Source: Pseudomonas sp. dw_612 (lineage in GTDB: Bacteria; Pseudomonadota; Gammaproteobacteria; Pseudomonadales; Pseudomonadaceae). Taken from it: a stretch of DNA of 64,000 bases. The translations under genes were made by a program, and so were the position numbers. Shown here one piece after another: positions 1 to 7,926 of this stretch (its first letter is position 1; each line of letters starts with the position of its first letter). The stretch lies in NCBI RefSeq assembly GCF_018449725.1, contig NZ_JAAVVC010000027.1, positions 1 through 64,000 of the forward strand, given 5' to 3'. The notes beneath the pieces are model-generated. The model was not told the origin of the DNA and made no database searches. It saw nothing but the letters and a program-made list of their open reading frames with translations.

Positions 1-26
1 GGAATTCAAGATCTGTTCAGGCTGGT

Positions 27-998
27 TCAAGCGACACCTCCGGCAAGTTTTTCCCGTAGCAACGTTTCAAGCTTCAACTGGTCCGCTTCAAAACCGCGGA
101 TGCCTTCGGCCAACTTTTCGCTGGCCATGGCGTCTTCGTTCATTTGCCAACGGAATTCGGCTTCGCTGAGTCGTCTCGGCAAGTCACCCTCGGCCTCGGC
201 GCCATCGATCGGCACGGGTTTCAATTGACCTTCGGTGGCTTCAAGCGCCTCGAGCAAGGTCGGACTGATGGTCAGACGGTCGCAGCCGGCCAGCGCCCGG
301 ATTTCGCCGACATTGCGAAAGCTCGCGCCCATGACCACGGTCGGATATCGATGCTGGCGAAAGTACTGCAGGATGCGTTGTACCGATTGCACGCCCGGCT
401 CTTCATCAGGCGCATAAACAGCGCCGGGATTGGCCTTGGTGTACCAATCGAGAATACGGCCCACGAACGGCGAGATCAGGTAGGCCCCGACTTCAGCGCA
501 CGCTCGTGCCTGAACGAAGTTGAAGATCAGCGTCAGGTTGCACTGCACGCCGTTCGACTCCAGCACTTTCGCGGCGCGTACCCCCTCCCACGTCGCCGCC
601 AGTTTGATCAGGATGCGATCCCGACCGATGCCGGCCTGTTCGTACAACTCGACCAGGCGCCGGGCCTTGGCAATACTTGCCACGCTATCGAAGGAGAGCC
701 GGGCACTCACTTCGGTCGACACTCGTCCCGGTACGAGCTCAAGAATCTGTTTGCCCATGGCGACCACCAAACGGTCGCAGGCTTCATCTATCGCGTCTTC
801 GACGCTGACACCCAAGCCACGCACATCGGCCAGGATTTGATCGACCAGCGCGTTGTACTGGCCGGACTCGACCGCCTTCAAAATCAGCGAAGGGTTGGTG
901 GTGGCGTCCTGAGGTGCAAAGCGGCGTATCGCGTCGAGATCGCCGGTATCGGCCACCACAACGCTGTGTTGTCTCAATTGTTCAAGCAGGTTGGACAT
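27..998 (-). CDS. tal: Transaldolase (TalB type)
   Basis: Cytoplasmic transaldolase, which transfers a dihydroxyacetone unit between sugar phosphates and so links erythrose-4-P to fructose-6-P. The 323-residue chain shows DTGD (Asp17), DATTNPS (Asn35), STEVS (Glu96) and the Schiff-base lysine in ILIKLAATWEG (Lys132), at E. coli TalB spacing (317 aa). It lies 60 bp downstream of the rpiB-like gene on the same strand with no terminator between them, so the two probably form one unit divergent from the sugar ABC operon. Pseudomonads normally carry a housekeeping tal elsewhere; my inference is that this copy drains erythrose-4-P made by the tetrose pathway encoded next to it. The Shine-Dalgarno before the ATG is weak (only a GAG). 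Confidence 0.93.
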   Translation of the reverse strand: MSNLLEQLRQHSVVVADTGDLDAIRRFAPQDATTNPSLILKAVESGQYNALVDQILADVRGLGVSVEDAIDEACDRLVVAMGKQILELVPGRVSTEVSARLSFDSVASIAKARRLVELYEQAGIGRDRILIKLAATWEGVRAAKVLESNGVQCNLTLIFNFVQARACAEVGAYLISPFVGRILDWYTKANPGAVYAPDEEPGVQSVQRILQYFRQHRYPTVVMGASFRNVGEIRALAGCDRLTISPTLLEALEATEGQLKPVPIDGAEAEGDLPRRLSEAEFRWQMNEDAMASEKLAEGIRGFEADQLKLETLLREKLAGGVA

Positions 999-1058
999 TT
1001 TCTGGGCTCTTGTTGATTTGTGTTTCAGTCCCTGGCGCTTATCCCGACCGCCCGACCC

Positions 1059-1538
1059 TTATCGGGATGGCAAGTCCCGGTCGGCCTTCTCCACCGCCGT
1101 AATCCGCTCGACCTTCGGCCCGGAGCGCTCGGCTTCGAACTCGGACTCAAGGAAGATTTTGACGATGCTCTTGGCCAGCTCCAGACCGATCACCCGTGCA
1201 CCGATGGACAGGATCTGTGCGTCGTTACTTTTGCGCGCGCGCTCGGCGGAATAGGTGTCGTGGGCCTGCGCGGCACGCACGCCCTTGATCTTGTTCGCGG
1301 AAATGGCCATGCCAATGCCGGTACCGCAAATCAGCACGCCCAGGCGATGTTCGCCAGCACTGACCGCGGTCGCCACGGCTACCGCGATATCCGGGTAAAG
1401 CACCGGGCTAGACGAATAGCAGCCGAAATCCTGAAGTTTGTAGCCCAACGCTTCGATATAGAGCTTGAGCAGTTCCTTGAGCTCGTAGCCTGCCTCATCG
1501 CAACCGATGGCCACAGAAAACGATTTGTTTGTTTCCAT
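1059..1538 (-). CDS. RpiB/LacAB-family sugar-phosphate isomerase
   Basis: RpiB-fold aldose-ketose phosphate isomerase, 159 aa. The catalytic cysteine loop ICGTGIGM (Cys71) and the GVRAA and GARV motifs are present. The N-terminal motif reads GCDEAG, so the His usual in ribose-5-P isomerase B (DHAG) is Glu, which suggests a substrate other than ribose-5-P. Homologues in tetritol pathways (DerI/LerI/EryI type) interconvert erythrulose phosphate and erythrose-4-P, and the neighbouring kinase, dehydrogenase and transaldolase support that role here. I chose the ATG at 1538 because GGAGG lies 8 nt upstream; a GTG seven codons earlier has no ribosome site and would place the GGAGG inside the gene. 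First gene of the leftward rpiB-tal unit. Confidence 0.85.
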   Translation of the reverse strand: METNKSFSVAIGCDEAGYELKELLKLYIEALGYKLQDFGCYSSSPVLYPDIAVAVATAVSAGEHRLGVLICGTGIGMAISANKIKGVRAAQAHDTYSAERARKSNDAQILSIGARVIGLELAKSIVKIFLESEFEAERSGPKVERITAVEKADRDLPSR

Positions 1539-1576
1539 AACTTTTCCCTCCGCCGTCACGCAGAAGCGCCGACAAC

Positions 1577-1588
1577 GATCAAATGATC
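1577..1588. promoter_or_regulatory. Putative SorC-type operator (left copy)
   Basis: Perfect palindrome GATCA-AA-TGATC. The same core with GA as spacer occurs at 1758-1769, downstream of the divergent promoter. With the predicted start near 1605 it would sit around +17 to +28 of the rpiB-tal transcript, a position suited to repression. The likely ligand is the SorC-family regulator encoded at the end of the locus; that link is inferred. Confidence 0.5.
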
Positions 1589-1611
1589 ATGCAATGAAAT
1601 AATGCACAACC

Positions 1612-1641
1612 ATTAGCCTGCTATAGGAACGCCTATGTCAA
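1612..1641 (-). promoter_or_regulatory. Putative sigma-70 promoter of rpiB-tal
   Basis: On the minus strand, a perfect TTGACA (1641 down to 1636) is followed after 18 nt by GCTAAT (1617 down to 1612), a 4/6 match to TATAAT. It would start transcription near 1605, upstream of the GATCA palindrome and the rpiB-like gene. This is pattern reading only; no start site is known. Confidence 0.5.
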
Positions 1642-1713
1642 GTAATATTTTGAGCTTTTTTGCGCTAAAATCCACTCAACGACTAAAATAAAACAAAAGA
1701 ATTGCAAGCATCG

Positions 1714-1741
1714 TTGACAGAATACGGTGAACTGATTTAAA
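1714..1741 (+). promoter_or_regulatory. Putative sigma-70 promoter of the ABC/dha operon
   Basis: TTGACA at 1714-1719 is followed after 16 nt by TTTAAA at 1736-1741 (4/6 match to TATAAT). The probable start is near 1748, so the palindrome at 1753-1774 covers the first transcribed bases, as expected for a repressor site. Confidence 0.5.
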
Positions 1742-1752
1742 CATATGATCAC

Positions 1753-1774
1753 TGACCGATCAGATGATCAGTTA
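1753..1774. promoter_or_regulatory. Putative SorC-type operator (right copy)
   Basis: A 22-bp imperfect palindrome whose core, GATCA-GA-TGATC (1758-1769), is perfect and repeats the site at 1577-1588 with one spacer base changed. A further TGATCA lies at 1746-1751. It sits between the predicted -10 and the ribosome site of the ABC ATPase gene. Confidence 0.5.
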
Positions 1775-1808
1775 GACCTAACAAGAAAATCAGCAAGAGG
1801 ACACCCCG

Positions 1809-3296
1809 ATGGCTACGCCATTACTGCTCCAGGCTGAACATGTCGCCAAAGCCTATGCAGGAATCCCCGCCCTGCGAGATGGGCGCCTCTCCCTCCGTGC
1901 CGGCAGCGTGCACGCCCTGTGCGGCGGCAACGGTGCAGGTAAATCGACATTTCTCAGCATCCTCATGGGCATCACCCAACGCGACGCAGGCAGCATCCTG
2001 CTCAACGGCAAGCCGGTGCAGTTCGATCGCCCCAGCGAAGCCCTGGCCGCCGGCGTGGCGATGATCACTCAGGAGCTGGAGCCCATTCCCTACATGACCG
2101 TCGCCGAGAACATCTGGCTGGGCCGTGAACCACGGCGCGCCGGCTGCATCGTCGACAGCAAGGAGCTGAATCGGCGTACTCGGGAACTGCTGCAAAGCCT
2201 GGAATTCGAGGTTGATGCGACCAGTCCGATGCACCGCTTGAGCGTGGCGCAGATCCAATTGGTGGAGATTGCCAAAGCGTTCAGCCATGACTGTCAGGTG
2301 ATGATCATGGACGAACCGACCTCAGCCATTGGCGAGCGCGAAGCGGAAACCCTGTTCAAGGCCATCCGCCGCCTGACCGCCCGTGGCGCCGGAATCATCT
2401 ATGTGTCCCACCGCCTCAGCGAGCTGTCGCAGATTGCCGACGACTACACCATCTTCCGCGACGGCGCCTTCGTCGAAAGCGGGCGCATGGCGGATATCGA
2501 CCGTGCGCATCTGGTACGCGGCATCGTCGGCCAGGAGTTGCAGCGCATCGATCACAAGGTCGGTCGCGAATGCGCCGCGCAAAACTGCCTGGACGTTACC
2601 GGCCTGAGCCGTGACGGCGAATTCCAGGACATCAGCCTGCAACTGCGCCAAGGGGAGATCCTCGGCATCTACGGCTTGATGGGCTCGGGTCGCAGCGAAT
2701 TCCTCAACTGCCTCTATGGCCTCACCGCACCCGACGCCGGCAGCGCCACGCTCCAGGGCCAGCCCCTGCCCATCGGCGTGCCGGCCGCGACCATTCGTGC
2801 CGGCATGTCGCTGGTGACCGAGGACCGCAAAGACAGCGGCCTGATACTCAGCGGCAGCATCATGGCCAACATCGCGCTCTCTGCTTATAAACAGCTGTCG
2901 AGCTGGTCGGTGATCAGCGCGCGCAAAGAAAATGAACTGGCCCGCAGCATGGTCAAGCGCCTGCAGATCAAGATCACCTCCCTGGACCTGCCCGTGGCCT
3001 CCATGAGTGGCGGCAACCAGCAGAAAGTCGTGCTTGCCAAGTGCCTCTCGACGCAGCCGATCTGCCTGCTGTGCGACGAGCCGACACGCGGCATCGACGA
3101 AGGCGCCAAGCAGGAAATCTATCACCTGCTCGATGAGTTCGTCCGCGCCGGCGGCTCGGCCATCGTCGTCTCTTCCGAAGCCCCGGAACTGCTCCATCTG
3201 AGTGATCGAATCGCGGTATTCAAGGGTGGCCGACTGGTCACCATCAGCACCGATACCGCTCTCTCCCAGGAAGCCTTGTTGAGTCTCGCCTCATGA
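1809..3296 (+). CDS. Sugar ABC transporter ATPase (RbsA family, two ABC domains)
   Basis: Energises import of a sugar or sugar alcohol with the permease and binding protein encoded next. The 495-residue chain is a tandem of two ATPase domains, as in RbsA, AraG and XylG. The first has Walker A GGNGAGKST (residues 39-47) and Walker B MIMDEPTSA; the second has the degenerate Walker A GLMGSGRSE typical of this family, signature MSGGNQQKV and Walker B LLCDEPTRGID. The start has AGAGGA about 8 nt upstream. The stop overlaps the permease start by 4 nt (ATGA), indicating translational coupling. The substrate is not readable from this subunit; the downstream enzymes point to a tetritol such as threitol or erythritol. 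Confidence 0.93.
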   Translation: MATPLLLQAEHVAKAYAGIPALRDGRLSLRAGSVHALCGGNGAGKSTFLSILMGITQRDAGSILLNGKPVQFDRPSEALAAGVAMITQELEPIPYMTVAENIWLGREPRRAGCIVDSKELNRRTRELLQSLEFEVDATSPMHRLSVAQIQLVEIAKAFSHDCQVMIMDEPTSAIGEREAETLFKAIRRLTARGAGIIYVSHRLSELSQIADDYTIFRDGAFVESGRMADIDRAHLVRGIVGQELQRIDHKVGRECAAQNCLDVTGLSRDGEFQDISLQLRQGEILGIYGLMGSGRSEFLNCLYGLTAPDAGSATLQGQPLPIGVPAATIRAGMSLVTEDRKDSGLILSGSIMANIALSAYKQLSSWSVISARKENELARSMVKRLQIKITSLDLPVASMSGGNQQKVVLAKCLSTQPICLLCDEPTRGIDEGAKQEIYHLLDEFVRAGGSAIVVSSEAPELLHLSDRIAVFKGGRLVTISTDTALSQEALLSLAS

Positions 3297-4294
3297 ACAC
3301 CAAAACGCTTGCCACACCTGCCCCTGCTGCCCCGGTTTCCAAGACCAGCCACTCGACACGCGCCCGCCTGCGCTATGCCCTGGACCGCTTTGGCCTGCCG
3401 CTGGTTTTCATTCTGTTGTGTCTGGTCATGGCCTTCGCCAGTGAATACTTCATGACCTGGCGCAACTGGATGGACATTCTGCGCCAGACCTCCATCAACG
3501 GCATCCTGGCCGTCGGCATGACCTACGTGATTCTGACCAAGGGCATCGACCTGTCGGTCGGTTCGATCCTGGCCTTTTCCGGGCTGTGCAGCGCGCTGGT
3601 AGCGACGCAGGGTTACGGCTTGCTGGCGGCGGTCAGTGCCGGCATGTTCGCCGGCGCCATGCTCGGCGTGATCAACGGTTTCATGGTCGCCAACCTGACG
3701 ATCCCGCCCTTCGTCGCCACCCTTGGCATGCTCAGCGTGGCCCGAGGCATGACCTTCATTCTCAACGACGGCAGCCCGGTCACCGATCTGCCCGAAAACT
3801 TCCTGGCTCTGGGCATCGGCACACTCGGCCCGATCGGTATCCCCATCATTATCTTCGCCGTCGTCGCCCTGATTTTCTGGATGGTGCTGCGCTACACCAC
3901 TTATGGCCGCTACATCTACGCCGTGGGCGGCAACGAAAAAAGCGCCCGCACTTCCGGCATCGGCGTACGCAAGGTGACGTTCTCGGTCTACGTGGTTTCA
4001 GGCCTGCTGGCCGGCCTCGCCGGTGTGGTGCTTGCCGCCCGTACAACCTCCGCCCTGCCCCAGGCCGGCGGCTCCTATGAACTGGACGCCATCGCCGCCG
4101 TGGTGATCGGCGGCACCAGCCTCTCCGGTGGCACCGGCAGCATCGTCGGCACCCTGTTCGGCGCGCTGCTGATCGGCGTCATCAACAACGGTTTGAACCT
4201 GCTCGGTGTGTCTTCCTATTACCAACAAGTCGCCAAGGGTTTGATCATCGTACTTGCGGTGCTCATCGATGTCTGGCGCAAGAAAAAACGTTAA
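3293..4294 (+). CDS. Sugar ABC transporter permease (RbsC family)
   Basis: Inner-membrane permease of the RbsC/BPD_transp_2 family, 333 aa with about ten hydrophobic segments. Family landmarks include GMTYVILTKGIDLSVGSI near residue 80 and GGTSLSGGTGSIVGTL near residue 280. It overlaps the ATPase gene by 4 nt, and 44 bp separate it from the start of the binding-protein gene, so the three form one transporter. The N-terminal 35 residues, rich in Ala, Pro and Ser, are predicted to be cytoplasmic. Nothing is missing relative to the usual length of about 320-340 aa. Confidence 0.93.
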   Translation: MNTKTLATPAPAAPVSKTSHSTRARLRYALDRFGLPLVFILLCLVMAFASEYFMTWRNWMDILRQTSINGILAVGMTYVILTKGIDLSVGSILAFSGLCSALVATQGYGLLAAVSAGMFAGAMLGVINGFMVANLTIPPFVATLGMLSVARGMTFILNDGSPVTDLPENFLALGIGTLGPIGIPIIIFAVVALIFWMVLRYTTYGRYIYAVGGNEKSARTSGIGVRKVTFSVYVVSGLLAGLAGVVLAARTTSALPQAGGSYELDAIAAVVIGGTSLSGGTGSIVGTLFGALLIGVINNGLNLLGVSSYYQQVAKGLIIVLAVLIDVWRKKKR

Positions 4295-4338
4295 GCCGTA
4301 TCACCCAACCAATGACTAAAACAATAAAGGAGTTACCC

Positions 4339-5361
4339 ATGAAGCTTTCCACTAAAAAAGTCGGCAAATCTCTCGCGGCGTTGGCGGCTGTTTCCCTGCT
4401 CAGTAGTAGCATCGCGTTTGCTCAGGATAAGACCTACAAAATCGGCGCTGCGGTGTATGGCCTCAAGGGCCAGTACATGCAGAACTGGGTCCGTGAAATC
4501 AAAGAACACCCGGCGGTCAAGGACGGCACCGTGCAACTCACCGTGTTCGATGGCAACTATGACGCCATGACCCAGAATAACCAGATCGAAACCATGGTCA
4601 CCCAGCATTACGACGCGATCATTTTCGTGCCGATCGACACCAAGGCCGGCGTCGCTACCGTGACCCAGGCGCAAATCAGCGGCGTCCCGGTCATCGCCTC
4701 CAACACCAAGGTGGCCAGCGCCAACGTTCCTTTTATCGGTAACGACGACGTCGAAGGTGGCCGCCTCCAGGCCCAGGCCATGGTCGACAAATTGCATGGC
4801 AAAGGCACCGTGGCAATCATCCAGGGCCCTATCGGCCAGTCGGCACAGATCGACCGGCAAAAAGGCGAAATCGAAGTCCTGCTGAAAAATCCGCAGATCA
4901 AGATCATTGAGATGAAGACCGCCAACTGGTCCCGCGCCGAAGCCCTGACACTCACCGAAGACTGGCTGAACGCGCACCCCAACGGCGGCATCAACGGCAT
5001 CATTTCGCAGAACGACGACATGGCCCTCGGCGCCCTGCAAGCCATCAAGTCCCGTGGACTGTCGCCAAACGATGTTCCAGTGACCGCCATTGACGGCATG
5101 CCAGATGCCATCCAGGCCGCCAAAAAAGGCGAAGTCATCACGTTCCTGCAAGACGCCCAGGCCCAATCCCAGGGTGCTCTCGATATCGCCTTGCGCACCT
5201 TGGTAGGCAAGGATTACAAACCTCAGTCAACCATCTGGGAACGCTATGCCAAAGACGTGAAATGGGGTGAAGGTACGGATAAGGTGTACATCCTGCCGTG
5301 GGTGCCGGTCACCAGCAGTAACGCCGACGCCTTGTACGCCCAGGTCACCGGAAGCAAGTAA
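4339..5361 (+). CDS. Periplasmic sugar-binding protein (RbsB-like, Peripla_BP_4)
   Basis: Type I periplasmic binding protein, 340 aa, the recognition component of the transporter. It begins with a signal peptide (MKLSTKKVGKSLAALAA, hydrophobic core, likely cleavage after SIAFA before QDKTYK) and continues with the alternating two-lobe fold of RbsB-like proteins (DGNYDAMTQNNQIE, PVIASNTKV, ISQNDDMALGALQAI, AIDGMPDAI). I chose the ATG at 4339 because AAGGAG lies 6 nt upstream and the signal peptide starts there; an in-frame codon at 4312 has no ribosome site. It is the third gene of the operon, and 55 bp separate it from the dehydrogenase. Confidence 0.92.
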   Translation: MKLSTKKVGKSLAALAAVSLLSSSIAFAQDKTYKIGAAVYGLKGQYMQNWVREIKEHPAVKDGTVQLTVFDGNYDAMTQNNQIETMVTQHYDAIIFVPIDTKAGVATVTQAQISGVPVIASNTKVASANVPFIGNDDVEGGRLQAQAMVDKLHGKGTVAIIQGPIGQSAQIDRQKGEIEVLLKNPQIKIIEMKTANWSRAEALTLTEDWLNAHPNGGINGIISQNDDMALGALQAIKSRGLSPNDVPVTAIDGMPDAIQAAKKGEVITFLQDAQAQSQGALDIALRTLVGKDYKPQSTIWERYAKDVKWGEGTDKVYILPWVPVTSSNADALYAQVTGSK

Positions 5362-5416
5362 GCGTTTATCCAACTAGAGAACCCGGGCCGAAACCGGCCC
5401 GTACGGAGTGCATGAA

Positions 5417-6175
5417 ATGTCCAATTTCTGGAACCAGGCGTTCGACCTCAACGGCCGCTGCGCCGTGATCACCGGCGGTGCTGCCGGTATCGGTCTGGCC
5501 TGCGCCAGCCTGCTGGTGGAGCGCGGCGCCAAAGTGGCCCTGCTGGACCGCGATCCGGCGGTGGTCGAGGTGGCTGCCAGCCTCGGCGCCGGGCATGTCG
5601 GCCTGGCCGTCGACCTGCGTCAACTGGATCAGGTGCAAGCCGCGGTTGACCAGGCCGCTGCGCAGCTCGGTCGTCTTGATTTCCTGGTCAACAGCGCCGG
5701 CGTGGCGCTGCTGGACAAGGCTCTGGACGTTAACGAGAACGCCTGGGACACGACGTTGGACATCAACCTCAAAGCCAGTTTTTTCGTGGCCCAGGCCTGC
5801 GCTCGACACATGATCGAGCAAGGCTCGGGACGTATCGTCAACCTCGCCTCCCAGGCCGCCGTAATCGGTCTGGACCGGCACGTGGCCTACTGCGCGAGCA
5901 AGGCCGCCGTGGTCGGCATGACCAAGGTCCTGGCCATGGAATGGGCGCCACACGGCATCAACGTCAACGCTGTCTCGCCAACCATCGTGGAAACCGCCCT
6001 GGGCAAAAAAGCCTGGGCCGGTGAATTGGGCGAGCGCGCCAAATTGCAGATCCCGATCGGACGGTTTGCCCAGCCCGAGGAAATCGCCGGCCTGGTGCTT
6101 TACCTGCTCAGCGACGCGGCCAAGATGATCACCGGCGAAAACGTGGTCATCGATGGCGGCTACAGCATTCAGTGA
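5417..6175 (+). CDS. Short-chain dehydrogenase, probable D-threitol dehydrogenase type
   Basis: Classical SDR oxidoreductase, 252 aa, cytoplasmic. It has the dinucleotide motif TGGAAGIG (19-26), an Asp after the second strand (ALLDRD, Asp44) that favours NAD over NADP, NSAG (92-95), and the Ser145/Tyr158/Lys162 triad (NLASQ, YCASK). The sequence closely resembles the SDR group containing the M. smegmatis D-threitol dehydrogenase, including GKKAWAGE near residue 200 and the C-terminal MITGENVVIDGGY. The expected reaction is oxidation of a tetritol to erythrulose, ready for the DhaK-type kinase encoded next. I use the ATG at 5417 (GGAG 8 nt upstream) rather than a GTG three codons earlier. Substrate assignment rests on family and context. 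Confidence 0.85.
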   Translation: MSNFWNQAFDLNGRCAVITGGAAGIGLACASLLVERGAKVALLDRDPAVVEVAASLGAGHVGLAVDLRQLDQVQAAVDQAAAQLGRLDFLVNSAGVALLDKALDVNENAWDTTLDINLKASFFVAQACARHMIEQGSGRIVNLASQAAVIGLDRHVAYCASKAAVVGMTKVLAMEWAPHGINVNAVSPTIVETALGKKAWAGELGERAKLQIPIGRFAQPEEIAGLVLYLLSDAAKMITGENVVIDGGYSIQ

Positions 6176-6212
6176 TCGGTCTTAACACTACAAGAACAAG
6201 GAAACACACTTC

Positions 6213-7214
6213 ATGAATCGAGTCATAAACGATCCGGATCAGGTGGTTGAGGACATGCTCAAGGGCATCCTCGTGGCGCACCCGGAACTGGCCCAGTACG
6301 AGGCCAATCCGCGAGTCATCCGCAAAAGCAAAACCTCACCGGCGGGCCAGGTGGGTATCGTCACCGGTGGCGGTTCCGGTCATGAGCCGGCGTTTCTCGG
6401 TTATGTCGGCCCGGGCCTGGTTGACGCGGTCGCGGTCGGCGAAATCTTCTCCTCGCCGACGGCCAAGAGCTTCTTCGATGCCTTCCGCGCCGCGGATCAG
6501 GGCGCCGGCATCGCGTGCCTGTATGGCAACTACGCGGGCGACAACATGAACGTCAAGCTGGCGATGAAAATGGCCGCCAGCAAAGAGATGAACATTCGCA
6601 CCGTCGTGGCCAACGACGACGTGGCTTCCGCGCCTCCCGCTGACATTGCCAAGCGACGTGGCGTCGCCGGCGAGATCTTCATGTGGAAAGTCGGTGGCGC
6701 GGCCGCTGCCAAAGGCTACGACCTCGACGGCGTGATTCGCGTCGCGCAAAAGGCTGTCGACCAGTGCCGCTCCATCGGTGTCGGCCTCACCCCGTGCATC
6801 ATCCCGGCAGTCGGCAAACCGAACTTCCAGATTGCCAACGGCATGATGGAACTGGGCATCGGCCATCACGGTGAGCCGGGCATCGAAGTGATCCCGGTCG
6901 AATCCGCCGCGGTCATGGCCGAGCGCATGCTCGCGCCGATTCTCGCCGACCGCGATTTCAGCCAGGATGAAAGCGTCGTGGTGCTGGTCTCCGGGCTGGG
7001 CGCCACGCCGGTGATGGAGTTGTACATTTTCTACGCCGAAGTCGAACGCCTGCTCACGGCCAAAGGCCTGCGCGTTCATCGCTGCTATGTCGGCAATTAC
7101 TTCACGTCGCTGGAAATGATGGGCGTCACCCTGACCCTGCTCGGGCTCGACGCGGAACTGACAACCTTGATCGATCAACCGTGCCGCTCCATCGGCATGT
7201 CCCAGTCGGAGTGA
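6213..7214 (+). CDS. dhaK: DhaK-type ketose kinase, substrate-binding subunit
   Basis: Dihydroxyacetone-kinase subunit DhaK, 333 aa, which holds the ketone substrate by a covalent hemiaminal bond to a histidine. The landmarks are present: GGGSGHEP (His57), YAGDNMN (Asp110) and the substrate-binding His219 in GIGHHGEPG. DhaL, encoded 3 bp downstream, supplies the nucleotide site. In tetritol pathways DhaK-family enzymes phosphorylate erythrulose (DerK/LerK), and here the gene follows a D-threitol-dehydrogenase-like gene, so erythrulose is the more likely substrate than dihydroxyacetone. No DhaM gene is present, which favours ATP over phosphoenolpyruvate as phosphate donor. AAGGAAA precedes the start by about 10 nt. 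Confidence 0.9.
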   Translation: MNRVINDPDQVVEDMLKGILVAHPELAQYEANPRVIRKSKTSPAGQVGIVTGGGSGHEPAFLGYVGPGLVDAVAVGEIFSSPTAKSFFDAFRAADQGAGIACLYGNYAGDNMNVKLAMKMAASKEMNIRTVVANDDVASAPPADIAKRRGVAGEIFMWKVGGAAAAKGYDLDGVIRVAQKAVDQCRSIGVGLTPCIIPAVGKPNFQIANGMMELGIGHHGEPGIEVIPVESAAVMAERMLAPILADRDFSQDESVVVLVSGLGATPVMELYIFYAEVERLLTAKGLRVHRCYVGNYFTSLEMMGVTLTLLGLDAELTTLIDQPCRSIGMSQSE

Positions 7215-7217
7215 ACC

Positions 7218-7865
7218 ATGAGCCAGCATTTCTCGAGTAGCAACGGTAGCGCCATCGTGGCCAACCTGGTCTCGATCATTGTCGCCAACCGCGAGTACCT
7301 CAGCGAAGTCGACGGCGCCATCGGTGACGGCGACCACGGCATCAACATGGCCAAGGGTTTTGCCAGGTGCGGCAAGAGCCTTGAAGGTCGCCAACTGTCC
7401 CTGGCCGAAGCCCTTGACGAGTTGACCCTGGCGCTGATGGAAGGTATCGGTGGCTCGATGGGGCCACTCTACGGCAGCCTGTTCATCGGGATGGCCGACG
7501 AAGTGCGCGGTCGCGAACAGATCGACGCGGCGAGCTTTGCCAGACTGCTGCGCGGTGGCCTGACCTCGCTGCAAGACATCACGGATGCAGGGGTCGGCGA
7601 CAAGTGCCTGATGGACACGCTGATTCCATCGGTGGAAGCCTTCGAGCGCGCCGTGGCTGAGGGTGCCTCGTTTGGTGAAGCCCTGCGCCTGATGAAAATC
7701 GCCGCCTCCCAGGGCCGGGATTCCACCCGGGATCTGGTGGCAAAAATCGGCCGCGCCAGTCGCCTGGGCGAGCGGTCACTGGGCGTGCTGGATGCCGGTG
7801 CGGTGTCGTGCTGCCTGATCCTCACCAACCTCGCCGAATCGGTAGAAGCACAACTGCAGCACTAA
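7218..7865 (+). CDS. dhaL: DhaL-type kinase, nucleotide-binding subunit
   Basis: DhaL subunit, 215 aa, an all-helical barrel that binds Mg-ADP/ATP. The metal-binding aspartates are in VDGAIGDGDHG (Asp32, Asp37, Asp39), followed by the family motif GGSMGPLYG. It starts 3 bp after the DhaK stop (GGAG ribosome site overlapping the DhaK end), so the subunits should be made in step. With no PTS-type DhaM nearby, direct use of ATP is likely, as in the fused bacterial and eukaryotic kinases. It is the last gene of the ABC-SDR-DhaKL operon; a stem-loop follows. Confidence 0.9.
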   Translation: MSQHFSSSNGSAIVANLVSIIVANREYLSEVDGAIGDGDHGINMAKGFARCGKSLEGRQLSLAEALDELTLALMEGIGGSMGPLYGSLFIGMADEVRGREQIDAASFARLLRGGLTSLQDITDAGVGDKCLMDTLIPSVEAFERAVAEGASFGEALRLMKIAASQGRDSTRDLVAKIGRASRLGERSLGVLDAGAVSCCLILTNLAESVEAQLQH

Positions 7866-7880
7866 TCCCGCCTGTCCCTT

Positions 7881-7925
7881 CCATCCGGTACGTAGGGCAA
7901 CGACCGGATGGCATGGGCTGTTTTC
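7881..7925 (+). terminator. Stem-loop between convergent dhaL and the SorC-type gene
   Basis: A perfect 9-bp stem, CCATCCGGT (7881-7889) with ACCGGATGG (7903-7911), closes a 13-nt loop; a TTTT run begins about 8 nt later. The two flanking genes are convergent, so it may end dhaL transcription. The T-run is displaced from the stem, so this is a moderate call. Confidence 0.5.
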
Positions 7926-7926
7926 C

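Noticed and set aside
1539..1559. GTG start extending the rpiB-like protein by seven residues
   Set aside because: The GGAGG ribosome site lies inside the extension and is correctly spaced for the ATG at 1538.
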